Of a stretch of DNA of 64,000 nucleotides, positions 22,048 through 33,600 are shown one piece after another. The stretch's first letter is position 1; each line of letters opens with the position of its first letter. The translations under genes and the position numbers were made by a program. The DNA lies in the NCBI RefSeq assembly GCF_022458985.1, contig NC_061772.1:31048506-31112505 (forward strand), written 5' to 3'. Source of the DNA: Mugil cephalus (Eukaryota > Chordata > Actinopteri > Mugiliformes > Mugilidae). The notes beneath the pieces were generated by a model that saw only the letters and a list, made by a program, of their open reading frames with translations, did not search any database and was not told the origin of the DNA.

Positions 22048-23072
22048 CCCCCAGACTAACATCTTCTCCTCCACCAGACTAACATCTCCTCCACCAGACT
22101 AACATCTCCTCCTTCACCAGACTAACACCTCCTCCTCCAGACTAACATCTCCTCCAGACTAACACCTCCTCCTCCACCAGACTAACATCTCCTCCTCCAC
22201 CAGACTAACATCTCCTCCACCAGACTAACATCTCCTCCAGACTAACATCTCTTCCACCAGACTAACATCTTCTCCTCCACCAGACTAACATCTTCTCCTC
22301 CACCAGAATAACATCTCCTCCTCCACCAGAATAACATCTCCTCCACCAGACTAACATCTTCTCCTCCACCAGACTAACATCTCCTCCACCAGACTAACAT
22401 CTTCTCCTCCACCAGAATAACATCTCCTCCACCAGACTAACATCTCCTCCAGACTAACATCTCCTCCACCAGACTAACATCTCCTCCACCAGACTAACAT
22501 CTTCTCCTCCACCAGACTAACACCTTCTCCACCAGACTAACATCTTCTCCACCAGACTAACATCTCCTCCACCAGACTAACATCTTCTCCTCCACCAGAA
22601 TAACATCTCCTCCTCCACCAGACTAACATCTCCTCCACCAGACTAACATCTCCTCCACCAGACTAACATCTTCTCCACCAGACTAACATCTCCTCCAGAC
22701 TAACATCTCCTCCACCAGACTAACATCTTCTCCTCCACCAGACTAACATCTCCTCCACCAGACTAACATCTTCTCCTCCACCAGACTAACATCTTCTCCT
22801 CCACCAGAATAACATCTCCTCCACCAGACTAACATCTTCTCCTCCACCAGACTAACATCTTCTCCACCAGACTAACATCTCCTCCTCCAGACTAACATCT
22901 CCTCCACCAGACTAACATCTTCTCCACCAGACTAACATCTCCTCCAGACTAACATCTCCTCCACCAGACTAACATCTTCTCCTCCACCAGAATAACATCT
23001 CCTCCACCAGACTAACATCTTCTCCTCCACCAGACTAACATCTCCTCCACCAGACTAACATCTTCTCCACCA
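22048..23072. repeat. ~21-bp minisatellite (CCACCAGACTAACATCTCCT)
   Basis: About 1 kb of tandem units of roughly 18-27 bp built from CCACCAGACTAACATCT with variable CCT/TCT spacers. The flanks (about 22,005-22,047 and 23,073-23,190) are shared, in reverse orientation, with the array at 40,640-41,455. The array is therefore internal to a larger dispersed repeat. Confidence 0.9.
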
Positions 23073-23234
23073 CCACGGGATGTAGAGGAAATGAGAAGCT
23101 CCTCATTGCATCAGTTGGTCTTAAAGAACTTGCTGAAGATAATCACCATGAACTAATGATCCACCAGGAGGCTCTGAACTATTGGATCAGTTACATCCAG
23201 GTGGAGACTTCATTCTTTGGCCAGGTAGTGAATG

Positions 23235-23540
23235 TATGTATAAACATGTTCAATAAATAGACTTTAATGATCCTTATCTGCACATGTAACACACACTTAA
23301 GAACCACAAGTAAAAAGAACGATGATATATGAAATACAATTCAAATAAAATATCAAGTAAATTAAAATAATAACAAAGAGTAGTATAGACCAGCAGCAAC
23401 ATCACGGCCCTGTTTGCAGACAGGAACTCTGCACCTTCTTCCTGACGTTAATAACATGTACTGTGAATGAACTGAGGTCATGTGATGTGTCAGTCGGGAT
23501 GTTGTTGGTCGGTCTGATAGCAGCCTGCTCAAACAGGAAA
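23235..23540 (-). mobile_element. LINE 3'-end remnant, antisense
   Basis: AGACTTTAATGATCC is the reverse of the usual fish LINE tail (GGATCATTAAAGTCT). An A-rich stretch and GTCTGATAGCAGCCTGCT, typical of the region upstream of such tails, follow. The rest of the element is missing. The sequence from 23,540 to 24,060 shows no recognisable gene or repeat. Confidence 0.5.
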
Positions 23541-24089
23541 GGGGGGTCAGTCGCTGATGGACCCTGACACAAACACTTTCCACCTGTGTGTGTCGACTAC
23601 GGTCACTGTCCAGATGTTTGGTGACTGACTGATGCTGTTGCCATGTACAGTCACAGTCACTGACCTGGGGTCCAACGTCATTAACCAGTCAACTAACGCA
23701 TCCACGGCAGCTTTAAGGCTGAGGTCATCTGAAAACCGAACCGCATAATGATTCACATGAGACCTGATTCAGTCATTAGTTTACAATGTGAAGAGAAACA
23801 GCTCACACTCAACTCAGCTAGCGTTGGAAGGAGGAGATGTGTCCGGATCAACAGAAAACAAAATGCCAGTGTGTTAGCTCTGAAGCTTTCCAGCCATGAG
23901 GCTGTATTGGCCCATCCATCGGCCCTGACTCTCCAACACCATCTAGTGGACGAACATTCTGGAATAACAGTCAACCAAAGGTTCGGTCCCAGCTTCTTAG
24001 TGATTAAATATTGTTCTAGATATTAGCTTTCAATCTTTGTGTTGTTTTAATTAGTCTAAAAAACTATTTTCATCATCATTCATGTTTCT

Positions 24090-25345
24090 GGTTAAGTGAG
24101 ATAGAGTTACAATGAATGTCATTAGCTGACATTAGCTGCTACATTAGCATAAACAAGGTAATTTTAGCTTTCACACTAGTTTCAACAGGATGTTAGCCTA
24201 ATCAGGCTCACTTTGCTACATTAGCCAAAATACTATTGAATTATAGAACATAGAATAAAGGTTTTCTAAGTCTAATCAGCTGCTATATTATCTTAGATAA
24301 ATGCTATTTATTTATTTTTTGCCTAAACAAGGGAAATTTAGAGCCGCTACTTAGCCTAAATGAGCTGGCGTTAGCTGTTGCAATACTCTTAACAAAATAA
24401 TATTAGCTGCTAAATTAGCATAAACAAGGTCATTTTGGCTTTCACATTAATTTCAACCAGATGTTAGCCTAATTGAGCTCACATTAGCTGCTAAATTAGA
24501 CAAAATGCTATAAAATCAACTGCTATATTAGCTTAAGTTAGATTAATCTAGCTATGGTATTAGACAAAACAAAAACAAGACAACCATAACCAAATCAAGA
24601 GATTAAACAAGGTTTATTTAACCTATTCAAGATAGATTCAACAAGATAGCATCAGCGGCTAATTAGCCTAAATGAGCTAATGTTAGCTGTTGCAATAGAC
24701 TAAATAAGATGAATGTTGATGTTGAAGTCTAATGTTAACTCATCAAGGTTAAGTAACAGCTAATGCTATCTTAAATAAATGTTCCTAAATTTACCTTATT
24801 TGGGGCAATGTAGCAGCTAACTTCATAGCAATTTCGCTAAGCGAAGGTGGGCTTTATTAGGTTAGCATCTTGTTGAGATTTGTTGAAGCTAAAATGGCCT
24901 TATTTAGCAGCTAATGTTATCTTCTTAAGACTATTGCAGCTAACGTTAGCTCATTTGGGTTAATTAGCGGCTAAACGTACCCTGTTTAGGTTAAAGGCTT
25001 GTTAAGTCACTGGATTTGGTTAAGGTTATCTTGTTGGGTTGAATAGCTAGCCTTATCTATTTCAAACAGCAGCTAGTTTCATAGCATTTTGGCTAATGTG
25101 AACTTGACTAGGCTGACATCTTGTTGAGAAAATAACATGAAAGCTAAAACGACTTAGATTAGGCCAACTTTATCTCATTAAGGCTAAATAGCAGCTAATG
25201 TTATCACAAATATTCCAAATTTAGCAGCTAATTTCATAGCATTTTGGCTAATGTTAGCTCGACATCTCCAAATTCTAAACTATTAATTGATGGCTTGTTT
25301 TCATTAAACATTTTATGATTAAACCTCCATGGTCCAGGAACCACA
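24090..25345. repeat. Degenerate TTAGC-rich array, 3' flank of gabarapl2
   Basis: Highly diverged units around GCTAATGTTAGCTGCTAAATT and GCATTTTGGCTAATG. The last ~600 bases (about 24,720-25,345) reappear in the same orientation at about 26,050-26,690, on the other side of the last gabarapl2 exon. Confidence 0.75.
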
Positions 25346-25512
25346 TGTGGTAAATTCATGTCACGTTTGCTAATAAAACAAATGTAATGAAACTTTTCAG
25401 CTGATCTTGTTGCTTCCTGTTGTTTTATGTGAACTTTTTGTTCAAGAAATAAGGAATTAAACTTATTTCAGGGAGTGTAAGAAAAAATAGGAGTCAGTTT
25501 TATTTGTATCTT

Positions 25513-25518
25513 TTTATT
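25513..25518 (-). terminator. gabarapl2: gabarapl2 poly(A) signal
   Basis: AATAAA on the minus strand, about 375 bases past the stop codon. It gives a modest 3'UTR of about 25,500-25,891. Confidence 0.6.
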
Positions 25519-25891
25519 GGTACGGTCATCCAGCTACCTTACCTTCAAATAATTAAATTAAAGTCCTTTAAATATAGAAAGAAAGCAGAAAATCTCATTC
25601 ACACAAACTTGGTTTTCAAGGTTTAAACAGAGAAAAATAATAAAATCAAGATTCCTTCTAAAACATTCAAACACTAAAACATCGAACAGAGGATGTAACG
25701 CGACAGATTCATCTGGTGCAACACGAGCCAGAATAAAAACTAAAAAACACACAGGTGCATTTGCTTTGTTTATCCAGTCAGCTGATCTGTCCTCCAGGTG
25801 TGTTCCCGTCTGAATCTCTCTGGGGTTTCCCTCGCTGTTTTCAGGGGCCAGGTGAGGACTGTGATTGGACGCTGTGGCTTCATGTCTTTTG

Positions 25892-28855
25892 CTAAAAACC
25901 AAAGGTGTTTTCGCCGCTGTACGCCACGTATAAAAAGCCGTCCTCGTCCTTCTCCTTCTCGTACAGCTGCCCCATCGTGATACTGAAACATGAAGACAAC
26001 AGCCAACTTTAGCTCATTTAAGCTAATTAGCAGCTAATGCCATCTTTAACAGGCTAAAATAACATTTGTTTAGGCTAATTTTAACTCATCATGGTTAAGT
26101 AGCAGCTAATGCAATCTTGAATAGGCGAAATTTACCTTATTTAGGTCATTGCAGCAGCTAATTTCATAGCATTTTGGCTAATGCAGAGGCTAGATGAGTT
26201 TAATTAGGTTAGCATCGTGATGAGATTTGTTGAAGCTAAAATTACCTTGTTTAGCAGTTAAAGTTATCTTCTTAAGACAATTGCAACAGCTAACTTTAGC
26301 TCATTTAGGCTAATTAGCGGCTAATGCCATCTTGAATAGGCTAAATTTACCTTGTTTAGGTTAAAGGCTTGTTAAGTGTAATATGATAGCTAGCCTTATC
26401 TAATTTAAGATAATATAGCAGCTAGGTTCATAGCATTTTGGCTAATGTACCAGCTAATGTGAGCTTGAATAAGCTAACATCTTCTTGAGAATAACACGAA
26501 AGCTAAAATGACTTAGTTTAGGCTAACTTTAGCTCATTAAGGCTAAATACCAGCTAATTTCATAGCATTTTGGCTAATGTAGCGGCTAATGTTAGCTCGA
26601 TATCTCCAAAATCCTAAATTATTTATTGATGGCTCATTTTAATTAAATATGTTATGGTTAAACCTCCATGGTCCAGGAACCATATGTGGTAACGTGGTTC
26701 CTGGTTCCTCTCAGTGAGGTTTAGTGTCATGTGGTTTTCATTGAGCCAATCAGAGAAGATCAAGGAAACTCTGTCAGGTCTAATCAGGGTCTAATGTGGT
26801 CTACAAGGTCGGAAAATTAGAAGTTTTGAAAAATTTCACAAAAGTAAATAAGTCTTCTTGTGGCCTGTATAATATCAGCCTGGAGTTGACACTGTGAATT
26901 TCCACATATTTCAATAAGAGGCCTATGAAGGGTTAAATTAAGGCTGATTTTGTTGAAGAGTCACATCTGACCTGGACTGAGGCACCGTCTTGTCCACAAA
27001 CAGGAAGATGGCCTTCTCTGATGGCAGCTGGATGCGTTTCCTGATGATCCACATGAACTGAGCCACTGTGATGTCCGAGGGCACCAGGTACTTCCTCTTA
27101 TCGATGTCGACTATCTGAGACCCGGACACCTTCTCCACGATCACCTGGAAGCAAACACACAGGCTCAACACGTCAGATTCATCCAAACCAGCTCTTTGGT
27201 TTTAGTTTAGTTATTTATTTACAGCATATTTAAAAAAGGAAACACAAACAATGAATAGTTTACAACAGAACGTCCTTAAAGAAGCCGTTCATGGAGAAAA
27301 ACAACAAGTCCACTGAGAAGCTACAACAGAGTTCAGAGACTCGTCCTGCAGCCAGAGGCAGAAGATTCTAGTGAGATGGAGGGAGAAATTAATCTAAAGA
27401 GTTTCTTCTGTACGAGGAGTAGTTAGAAAGAAAAGATGGATGGATAGATAGAGCCCCAGACAATATGACAATAATTGAGAAAAACTCAAACTGTAAGAGA
27501 CGTATTAACTTTTCACAAAATTCATCGACCTTCTGTATCCAAGATTTACATGTTGTTTCTGAGTTAAATTTTCATCAATAGTTACTCAAAGAAATTTCGT
27601 ATGTGGTACTTGACGGATTTTATACCCATTAATACATTTTCTGTCTAATTAGACTTTATTGCAGAAGACCATGAACATGTATTGACTGATATTGGAGCAG
27701 ATGATCCTTCCTATTCACTCACCGGGACCCTGTCAGGGTACTTGCTGCGGATCTTGGCGGATTCTATGCACCGATGTTCTGCAGAAAAACAAGAGAAATA
27801 CATTTAAAATGTTTGAATATATGAGAATACAATGATTGAAGGTCAGTGTTGGTGAGTTTAAAGCTCGAATGGTGCAGACAGGAACACGACAACAATCAAT
27901 TTCTGAAAGAGGCTCTGTGAGACTCTCAGGCTGATGCATCGATTAAGAAAAACCTGCAACTAGCTCCAGCTGAGTCCATCAGTCACTGAACAGGTTAATC
28001 AAAGACCAACAAAGAGACGAGCTACACCTTCTACAAGCTGAGAAGGTTTTAAAAAGAACCTGAACCTTGAAACCACAGATGATGAGTGGATCTTTGTGAC
28101 TATGAAGATCAGCTTATCAATAACTCCAGAATGAACCTGTTTAACCCTCCATGGTTCCTCTTTATGGGAAAGCAGCAGCTTCATGAACCAATCAGAGCTC
28201 TGGACACCAGTTGTGTTTGAGTAGATGCTGCATGATGCAACATGTCATTTTCTTCTGGTTTCATTGATAAAAGTCATTATAGGATTCAACAAACACACAA
28301 ACAAAAAAATAACAGAAACCAGTGCAAAATAATCCAGAAATGAATCAACTGGATATAAATAAATCGTTTGTTGCAGCCCTAAACTTTAAAGACAGATTTT
28401 ACAGCTTGTTCCTAAATACGTCACATGCCCCTACGTCATGACGCACAAACAACAAACAGCTGTTCGTGGTTTTCTGCTCTGTGTCAATATCCAACATCAA
28501 ACTGGAGAACACAAAGGAGGCCGATATGTTTTTAAAGCAGAGACAGAGTCTTTAATATCATTTAATATTAATGTTCGGTCTGAGCTAAACACAAAGCTAC
28601 AACAACAACAACAACAACAACAACAACAGCAGCAGCAGGAGCCTGAAGGACAGGGCCGAGCTGAGGCCACGACCCGTTTATTAGCGACACTTCTCACACT
28701 CTTAAACACCCAAATCGTTTGCTAGTGGCCTAAGTTAAAGGCTAAATTAAATCTGTGGTGATATTTTTTAATATATATATAAATCATCAAAACAACATGA
28801 GCAGCAGCTTCCGCCTCTCACCCAACGAGTGATCCTCTTTGAACATCCATTTCAT
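25892..28855 (-). CDS. gabarapl2: GABA receptor-associated protein-like 2 (GATE-16)
   Basis: An ubiquitin-like ATG8-family protein conjugated to phosphatidylethanolamine on autophagosomes and acting in intra-Golgi traffic. There are four exons on the minus strand: 28,822-28,855, 27,723-27,778, 26,972-27,144 and 25,892-25,982. They total 354 bases, so 117 residues, the usual family length. All junctions are GT-AG and in phase. Visible parts are [50 protein letters not shown] and the C-terminus [13 protein letters not shown]4 is expected to cut after Gly116, leaving one residue removed. The sequence is essentially the vertebrate consensus. Introns carry a CAA/CAG run, TTAGC arrays and two small dispersed repeats. 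GC-rich sequence lies upstream of the ATG. Confidence 0.97.
26000..26659. repeat. Second TTAGC-rich array, in gabarapl2 intron 3
   Basis: A degenerate array homologous to about 24,720-25,345. Matching landmarks in the same order include TCATAGCATTTTGGCTAATG, AACATCTTSTTGAGA and CTCGAYATCTCCAAA. This is a local direct duplication flanking exon 4. Confidence 0.7.
26660..26810. mobile_element. Small dispersed repeat (CCATGG-ended family), copy in gabarapl2 intron 3
   Basis: About 150 bases from AACCTCCATGGTCCAGGAAC to CTACAAGGTC match the reverse complement of 58,081-58,241 at roughly 90-95% by eye. A truncated relative is at 25,322-25,355. It is non-coding, with no long terminal inverted repeat visible, and may be a MITE or SINE-like element. 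Confidence 0.7.
28142..28296. mobile_element. Small dispersed repeat (CCATGG-ended family), copy in gabarapl2 intron 1
   Basis: Begins AACCCTCCATGGTTCC and runs to TTATAGGATTCAACAAACAC. It is the reverse complement of 30,922-31,055 in nqo1 intron 5, with an internal length difference. It shares the CCTCCATGG end with the 26,660 and 58,081 copies, but the body differs. Confidence 0.65.
28599..28639. repeat. (CAA)n/(CAG)n microsatellite
   Basis: About 13 trinucleotide units in gabarapl2 intron 1. A Q-run would be encoded on the plus strand, but nothing supports a gene there. Confidence 0.9.
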
Positions 28856-29029
28856 GTTTGCCGTTGCCGGGCTCTTTTCCCTCCACGGAGCAGATTATAA
28901 CCTCGAGCCGCGGATACTTTCAGGTTCCGGGAGTAAACCGCTCGCTTCTAACGCGTCCCTTCGGTTCGACCTCTTAAATTATCTGGTAAAAGTCAAGCGA
29001 AGCTTTTCAACGGTTCAACAAAACAACAA

Positions 29030-29560
29030 ACAACAAGCAGCCTCCTCTTCACGGTCAGCCCGGGAGCCCCGCCCCCGTCATCACGGCCTGTACCACCCAC
29101 AGGATGGGGGGGGGGGTCTGTACCGCTCTCAGATCCAACAGTAAATAGTTAAATTTAAATGAATAAACCGTTAATGACATTTAATCAAAATATATAAGAA
29201 TTTTAAGCTATTATGTGTATTAAAAACTTTAAACACACGGAATTTCTACAATTCAGAGAAAATGTCTTCCGATTATAAAATGTGCGCCCCCCCTTACAGT
29301 CTATGATACAGCTGAGCCCGCCCCCTCACGGTCAGCCCCGCCCATAAAGGACATACCATCTGTCGCACACTGGGGAGATCCGACGGTAAATATTTAAAGT
29401 TTAATAAACAATTAACGACATTCAACCAAAGTGTACGACTATAATTTATATGTATTAGTTACACACACGGAAATAACACACAGACTTTCTTTATTTCAGA
29501 GACAATGTTTTCCGATGAAGTAATGTGTTCCACCCCTTGTTCAGTCTATGGTGCGGCCCC
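29030..29560. repeat. Diverged local duplication upstream of gabarapl2
   Basis: Two ~250-base blocks (about 29,040-29,310 and 29,325-29,560) share, in order, CACGGTCAGCC, a GC-box-like CCCCGCCC, an AGATCCRACRGTAAAT block, an AATAAAC..TTAA..GACATT block, CACACGGAA and AGTCTATG. They lie 180-700 bases upstream of the gabarapl2 ATG, so the promoter side carries duplicated GC boxes. No gene is seen from 29,560 to 30,300. Confidence 0.65.
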
Positions 29561-30341
29561 CCTCTGGAATATAAACACAACCATGAAACCAAATGAGGAA
29601 AAAATAACATAAAATAAAATAAAATGAAATATAATGAAATAAAATGTATAGTTCTACGTATATTCACGTAGAATGTACAGTAAACATGTCTCGTATGCAC
29701 ATGTGCGTCATCCAGGCCTGGAGCATCCACGGTTAATGGGAATAATTCTAACTTTTATTACAGATTAATTACTTAAAATGTTCCTCCGTAATAGGGGAAG
29801 GGGAGAAAACAGACGTTGGACATTTAAATTCTAAATAATGGCAATGAATAGCTTTTATTTTGAGTCTCTTTATGTGCCTAGTTTTAGTTGCCTTGTGTCT
29901 CTTTGCAGGCAGTAGTTATTTTTAGTCTTCACCCCCGGTACCTTTACCTCTCTGCATGTTTCCTTTCTTTACTTTCCAACATGAAACAGTGAACACATGC
30001 AGACGTTAAGATTCGTTGTAGTTTTTTCTCCCCTTTACATACGGAGGCGTCAGGCAGGTTTGTGGCTGCTTCATTCACACACTGACAACACTCTGGTTGA
30101 AAGAACTTTATTTTTTACAGATGTTTTTCTTCATGACCACAAAGTGAAACATCCTTCCAGCTCCACTCAGAAACTATTCAGACCCTCTATGATTAAATAT
30201 TGTGGGCTATCGAGGGTAGATTTGATTTGGAGTTAACTTTAAAATCTGTAGGAAGTAGAAAACTACTAGTTTATTGTTTTCAGGAGGGTTTTATTTTTTT
30301 ATTTCAGCTTCAGTAAAAGAGGAACATGTGCGTCTCACATG

Positions 30342-31808
30342 TCAGAGGTTGGAGCTGCAGCCTGGCTCTTGGTCCTGCGAGGCTCTGGTCTGGTTGTCGG
30401 GCGGCAGCGGTTTCCCGAGGTGATGTCCCGTGGTGATGCCAAACGGCTGCAGCTCTTTCTCCTTCTTCACCTCGGGCCTCAGCAGGAACCCCCCGGCAAA
30501 GCTGAGGTCGAAGAGCTCGCAGGGGGCAAAGGTCAAAGGCTTCTCTTCCTGCAGGCCTTTGAGCCGAGCTCGCCAAGCCTCGAGCATCGCGGCTCGACCG
30601 GCGGCCGGACAGTGAGCCGGACTCCAGAAGATCTGAGGAGCCAGAACCTGGAAACCACAGAAATGCAGCGTGCCGTTCTGAAGGAAACAGAGAAGAAGAA
30701 GCATGTAAGAGGCAACCAAACATTTAACCTCTCATCATTCCAGCCTGTTTAGGACGTAGCCAAATAACTGAACGCTGCTCATGAACATGTTGGAGCTCAT
30801 TCATGGTCTCAGTCTCTGTTTAAAGACAAGACTCTGAAGTTTCCGTCACTACAGTCAGAATCTCTCTAAGTGGTTTAGTTCTGGACGAATCAAAGCTGGA
30901 ACACAGTGAAAAATAACAAGTTGTTGTGTTGGTTGAATCCTATAATGACTTTTATCAGTGGAACCAGAAGAAAATGACGTATTACATCATGCAGCATTTA
31001 CTCAAAGAGCTGCTGCCGTCCCATAAACCACCCGAGGAACCATGGAGGGTTCAGGCAAGTGGGAAATGAAACGATGTCCACAAGCCATGAAGTTACAGAC
31101 CATTCCCTTTACAATTTAAACAAAATCACCTTTTATTTTCACCTTTTACATTTTGAAAATAACAGAAAAATGAAAAAATAGTCACCTGCAGAGGCCACAG
31201 AGTGACGTTGATGTCTCCATTGATGCCGTCGGCCTGAAACATCGTCTGTGTTGCTCCAGTGGTGAAAGACAACATGGCTTTCTTATCCTACAACACAGGG
31301 AAGAAAGAGTCAAGCTCTAAAACTAGTCCTGGTACCGCTTTAACATGAGACTAGAACCACCTCCTTCCCTCCTTCCTTCCTTCCTCCCTTCCTTCCTCCC
31401 TTCCTTCCTTCCTTCCTTCCTTCCAGACCAGATCAAACTAACCTTGAAGATGCCGTTGTTGTACATCTTCTCCAGGGAGAAAGCGAAGCCTTGTGTGAGG
31501 ACTCGGTCCATCCAGCCCTTCATGACGGCAGGAACACTGAACCAGTACAAAGGAAACTAGAACAATATGGAGACAGAACATTTAGCTGGAAGAAGGAAGG
31601 AAGGAAGGAAGGAAGGAAGGAAGGAAGGAAGGAAGGGAGGGACGGAGGGTGGGTGGAGTCTGTCTGACCTGGAAGATGACTAGCTCCGCCTCCTCCACTT
31701 TCCTCTGCTCCTCCATGATGTCAGAGCTGAGGCGTCTCTCCTTCCAGGCCCACATGGTCTCCTCTCCATACTGGAACAGATCCGGGTTCCTCAGGTCCCC
31801 TGAACACC

Positions 31809-31845
<37 letters not shown>

Positions 31846-33195
31846 TCAGAGAGAGAGAAACTTCTGGAGGCTTTTAATGTGACCGTCCTTCCTTCTCGTT
31901 GATCTCTCAGTTATCTACAGTGAACTATGTGGGTTTGGAGGTTGGTGGCATCTCACCGATGATGTCGTCTCTGGTGGCGTTGGCTCTGAAGTTCGTGGCG
32001 TAAAGGTCGGACACGATGACCCTGTAGCCCTGCTGGGTCAACTCCTGAACAGACACGTCCAGGACGGCGGCGTTGAAAGAAGCTGGACTCTGGTGGGCGA
32101 ACACGATCAGAGCCGTCTTCTGAGCTGGACACAAGGACACAACACTTCATCTTCAATGAGTGAACATGGATTAATCCATCATCAGTGAAGCATCTGCAGC
32201 AGAACGACTGTGAACGTGTCTCAGTTTGTCCAAGTAGCGTTAGCGTTAGCACCAGCTGATCCGGTAGTGACAGGCAGCAGAACCAACCCATAAAGATGGA
32301 AGACGCTAAACAGCACGTTGGTCCTCTCCATGGGACATTTGAGGACAAAGACACCAAGAGGGACCAGTGGAGACACATAAAGTATCATCACACTCTGCAG
32401 GAAGGAGTTTTCTTTCCAGCTTCAAACAGCACATGAACCAAGCCAAGCATACGTTAGCCGGGGATTCTGCTAGCACTTGGGCTAACGCGGCTAACAGCTG
32501 GAGACAAACCAAGACAAACCAAGACAAAGACAAGCTGCCAATGCTGCTGCTAATATGTGTCCACTCCTGCAGCCACTGTTCACTGGGAGACACTGTTCTC
32601 AATAAGAAGCGTCAGCTCTCCTCTGGTTGGACAATGTCCACAAGTTAGTTTGTCTCCGTAGCAACAGGGACACATTGATGTGGACACAAAAAAGACACAA
32701 AAAGAAACTGTCGAAGGTGTTGAATCAACACGTTCAGTGCAGATTTATTCTCTTCTTCCTGGAGTCTGTTTGTTTATGAACAATGAAACGAATCAATAGA
32801 GATTAAACATGAAGGAGATTTAATCTGATTAATCAGAATTAATCTGATTAATGAGAATTAATTAAAATCGTTTGACAGCTCAAATAAAAACATAATGTTC
32901 CTGTTTCTTTGCTGTGGAACAGACTTTAACCTGTTTCCTTCTGAACCCTGAACCAGAGAGAATCAGGTCCTGTCACAACAATTAAATTAAATCTTTGGTT
33001 GAAGAGACAGAAAACTACCACAAAGAGACACCTGTCCATTATAAAGACAGCAAGAAAGAGCGAGACACAGAAACCAGTAGAACCGGAGAGTTGCAGTTTT
33101 CAGAAGAGTCAACATGTATTGTAATAATTAAAGTGAATGATCAGAGACGACCTGCAGACGTTTCTATGCGGAGGCTGAATGCGAGTCTTACCCAT
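30342..33195 (-). CDS. nqo1: NAD(P)H quinone dehydrogenase 1
   Basis: A cytosolic FAD flavoprotein that reduces quinones by two electrons using NAD(P)H. It is a detoxification enzyme normally induced by NRF2. There are six minus-strand exons: 33,192-33,195, 31,957-32,124, 31,669-31,799, 31,443-31,556, 31,186-31,287 and 30,342-30,677. They total 855 bases and 284 residues (human 274), all in phase. Visible parts are the flavodoxin-like start AQKTALIVFAHQSPASFN, DLVIFQ-type ELVIFQFPLYWFSVPA, GWMDRVLTQGFAF, HFCGFQVLAPQ and the NQO1-type C-terminal segment FDLSFAGGFLLRPEV, then GHHLGKPLPPDNQ. Residue 162 is Asn where human NQO1 has the charge-relay His161, and residue 156 is Phe where human has Tyr155. 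The C-terminal domain separates it from NQO2. Confidence 0.96.
30922..31055. mobile_element. Small dispersed repeat (CCATGG-ended family), copy in nqo1 intron 5
   Basis: Reverse complement of 28,142-28,296. It runs from TTGAATCCTATAATGAC to GAACCATGGAGGGTTCAGG and has lost an internal segment with CCAATCAGAGCTCTGG. Confidence 0.65.
31371..31424. repeat. (TTCC)n microsatellite, nqo1 intron 4
   Basis: TTCC units with two CTCCC interruptions. A complementary (GGAA)n run lies at 31,593-31,636 in intron 3, so the two flank exon 4 as inverted purine/pyrimidine tracts. Confidence 0.9.
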
Positions 33196-33241
33196 GGTGA
33201 GTCCTCCGGTCCGTCTGCAGCCGACCCGCCGCCTCACGCCT

Positions 33242-33247
33242 CTTATA
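33242..33247 (-). promoter_or_regulatory. nqo1: Candidate TATA box of nqo1
   Basis: The minus strand reads GTCTATAAGAGGCG about 50 bases upstream of the ATG. This implies a very short 5'UTR (about 20 bases) if used. No antioxidant response element with the full TGACNNNGC core was found nearby. Confidence 0.45.
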
Positions 33248-33600
33248 GACCTCAGAGAGCGTGAGAAACATGCTTCAGATACCAGGACCAACAGATACGT
33301 CTGGAAGTCACAAGTACACACCGGAGCAAAAAAAAAAGAAGAAGGGAAGAGGAAGGAGGCGTCGCAGGTCTGCAGGACCGGTCGAACCGAGTTCCTGGAG
33401 TGGGAGGAGTGAGTGTTTGCGTGGACTCAGTGGAGCAGGCGAATGAGATTTATTCACAAAGAATGTTTGGGTCCCTTTCAGGGGATTATCTGACCTGGTC
33501 ATGTGGCTCAATAAACGCTCTAATCCCAATTAAGATCACCTCATTAGGGGGAAAGTGGCGTCAGGTTAGTGAAGACTGAGCTGGTTCCATGAGAGACTGG

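Noticed and set aside
22048-23072. CRISPR-like look of regularly repeated units with short spacers
   Set aside because: The spacers are not unique, the units vary in length, no cas genes exist and the genome is eukaryotic. It is a minisatellite.
23547-23756. 69-residue minus-strand open frame (RFSDDLSLKAAVDALVDW)
   Set aside because: The composition looks protein-like, but I recognise no family, splice partners or promoter, and it is too short to call.
28438-28725. Open frame with a 13-residue glutamine run on the plus strand
   Set aside because: It lies in gabarapl2 intron 1 on the opposite strand and is a CAA/CAG microsatellite without family similarity or splice support.
30339-30752. 137-residue open frame on the plus strand
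   Set aside because: It is the antisense of nqo1 exon 6, whose minus-strand frame matches NQO1.
33400-33450. Antioxidant response element upstream of nqo1
   Set aside because: GGACTCAGTGGAGC resembles an ARE but lacks the TGACNNNGC core on either strand, so it is not called.
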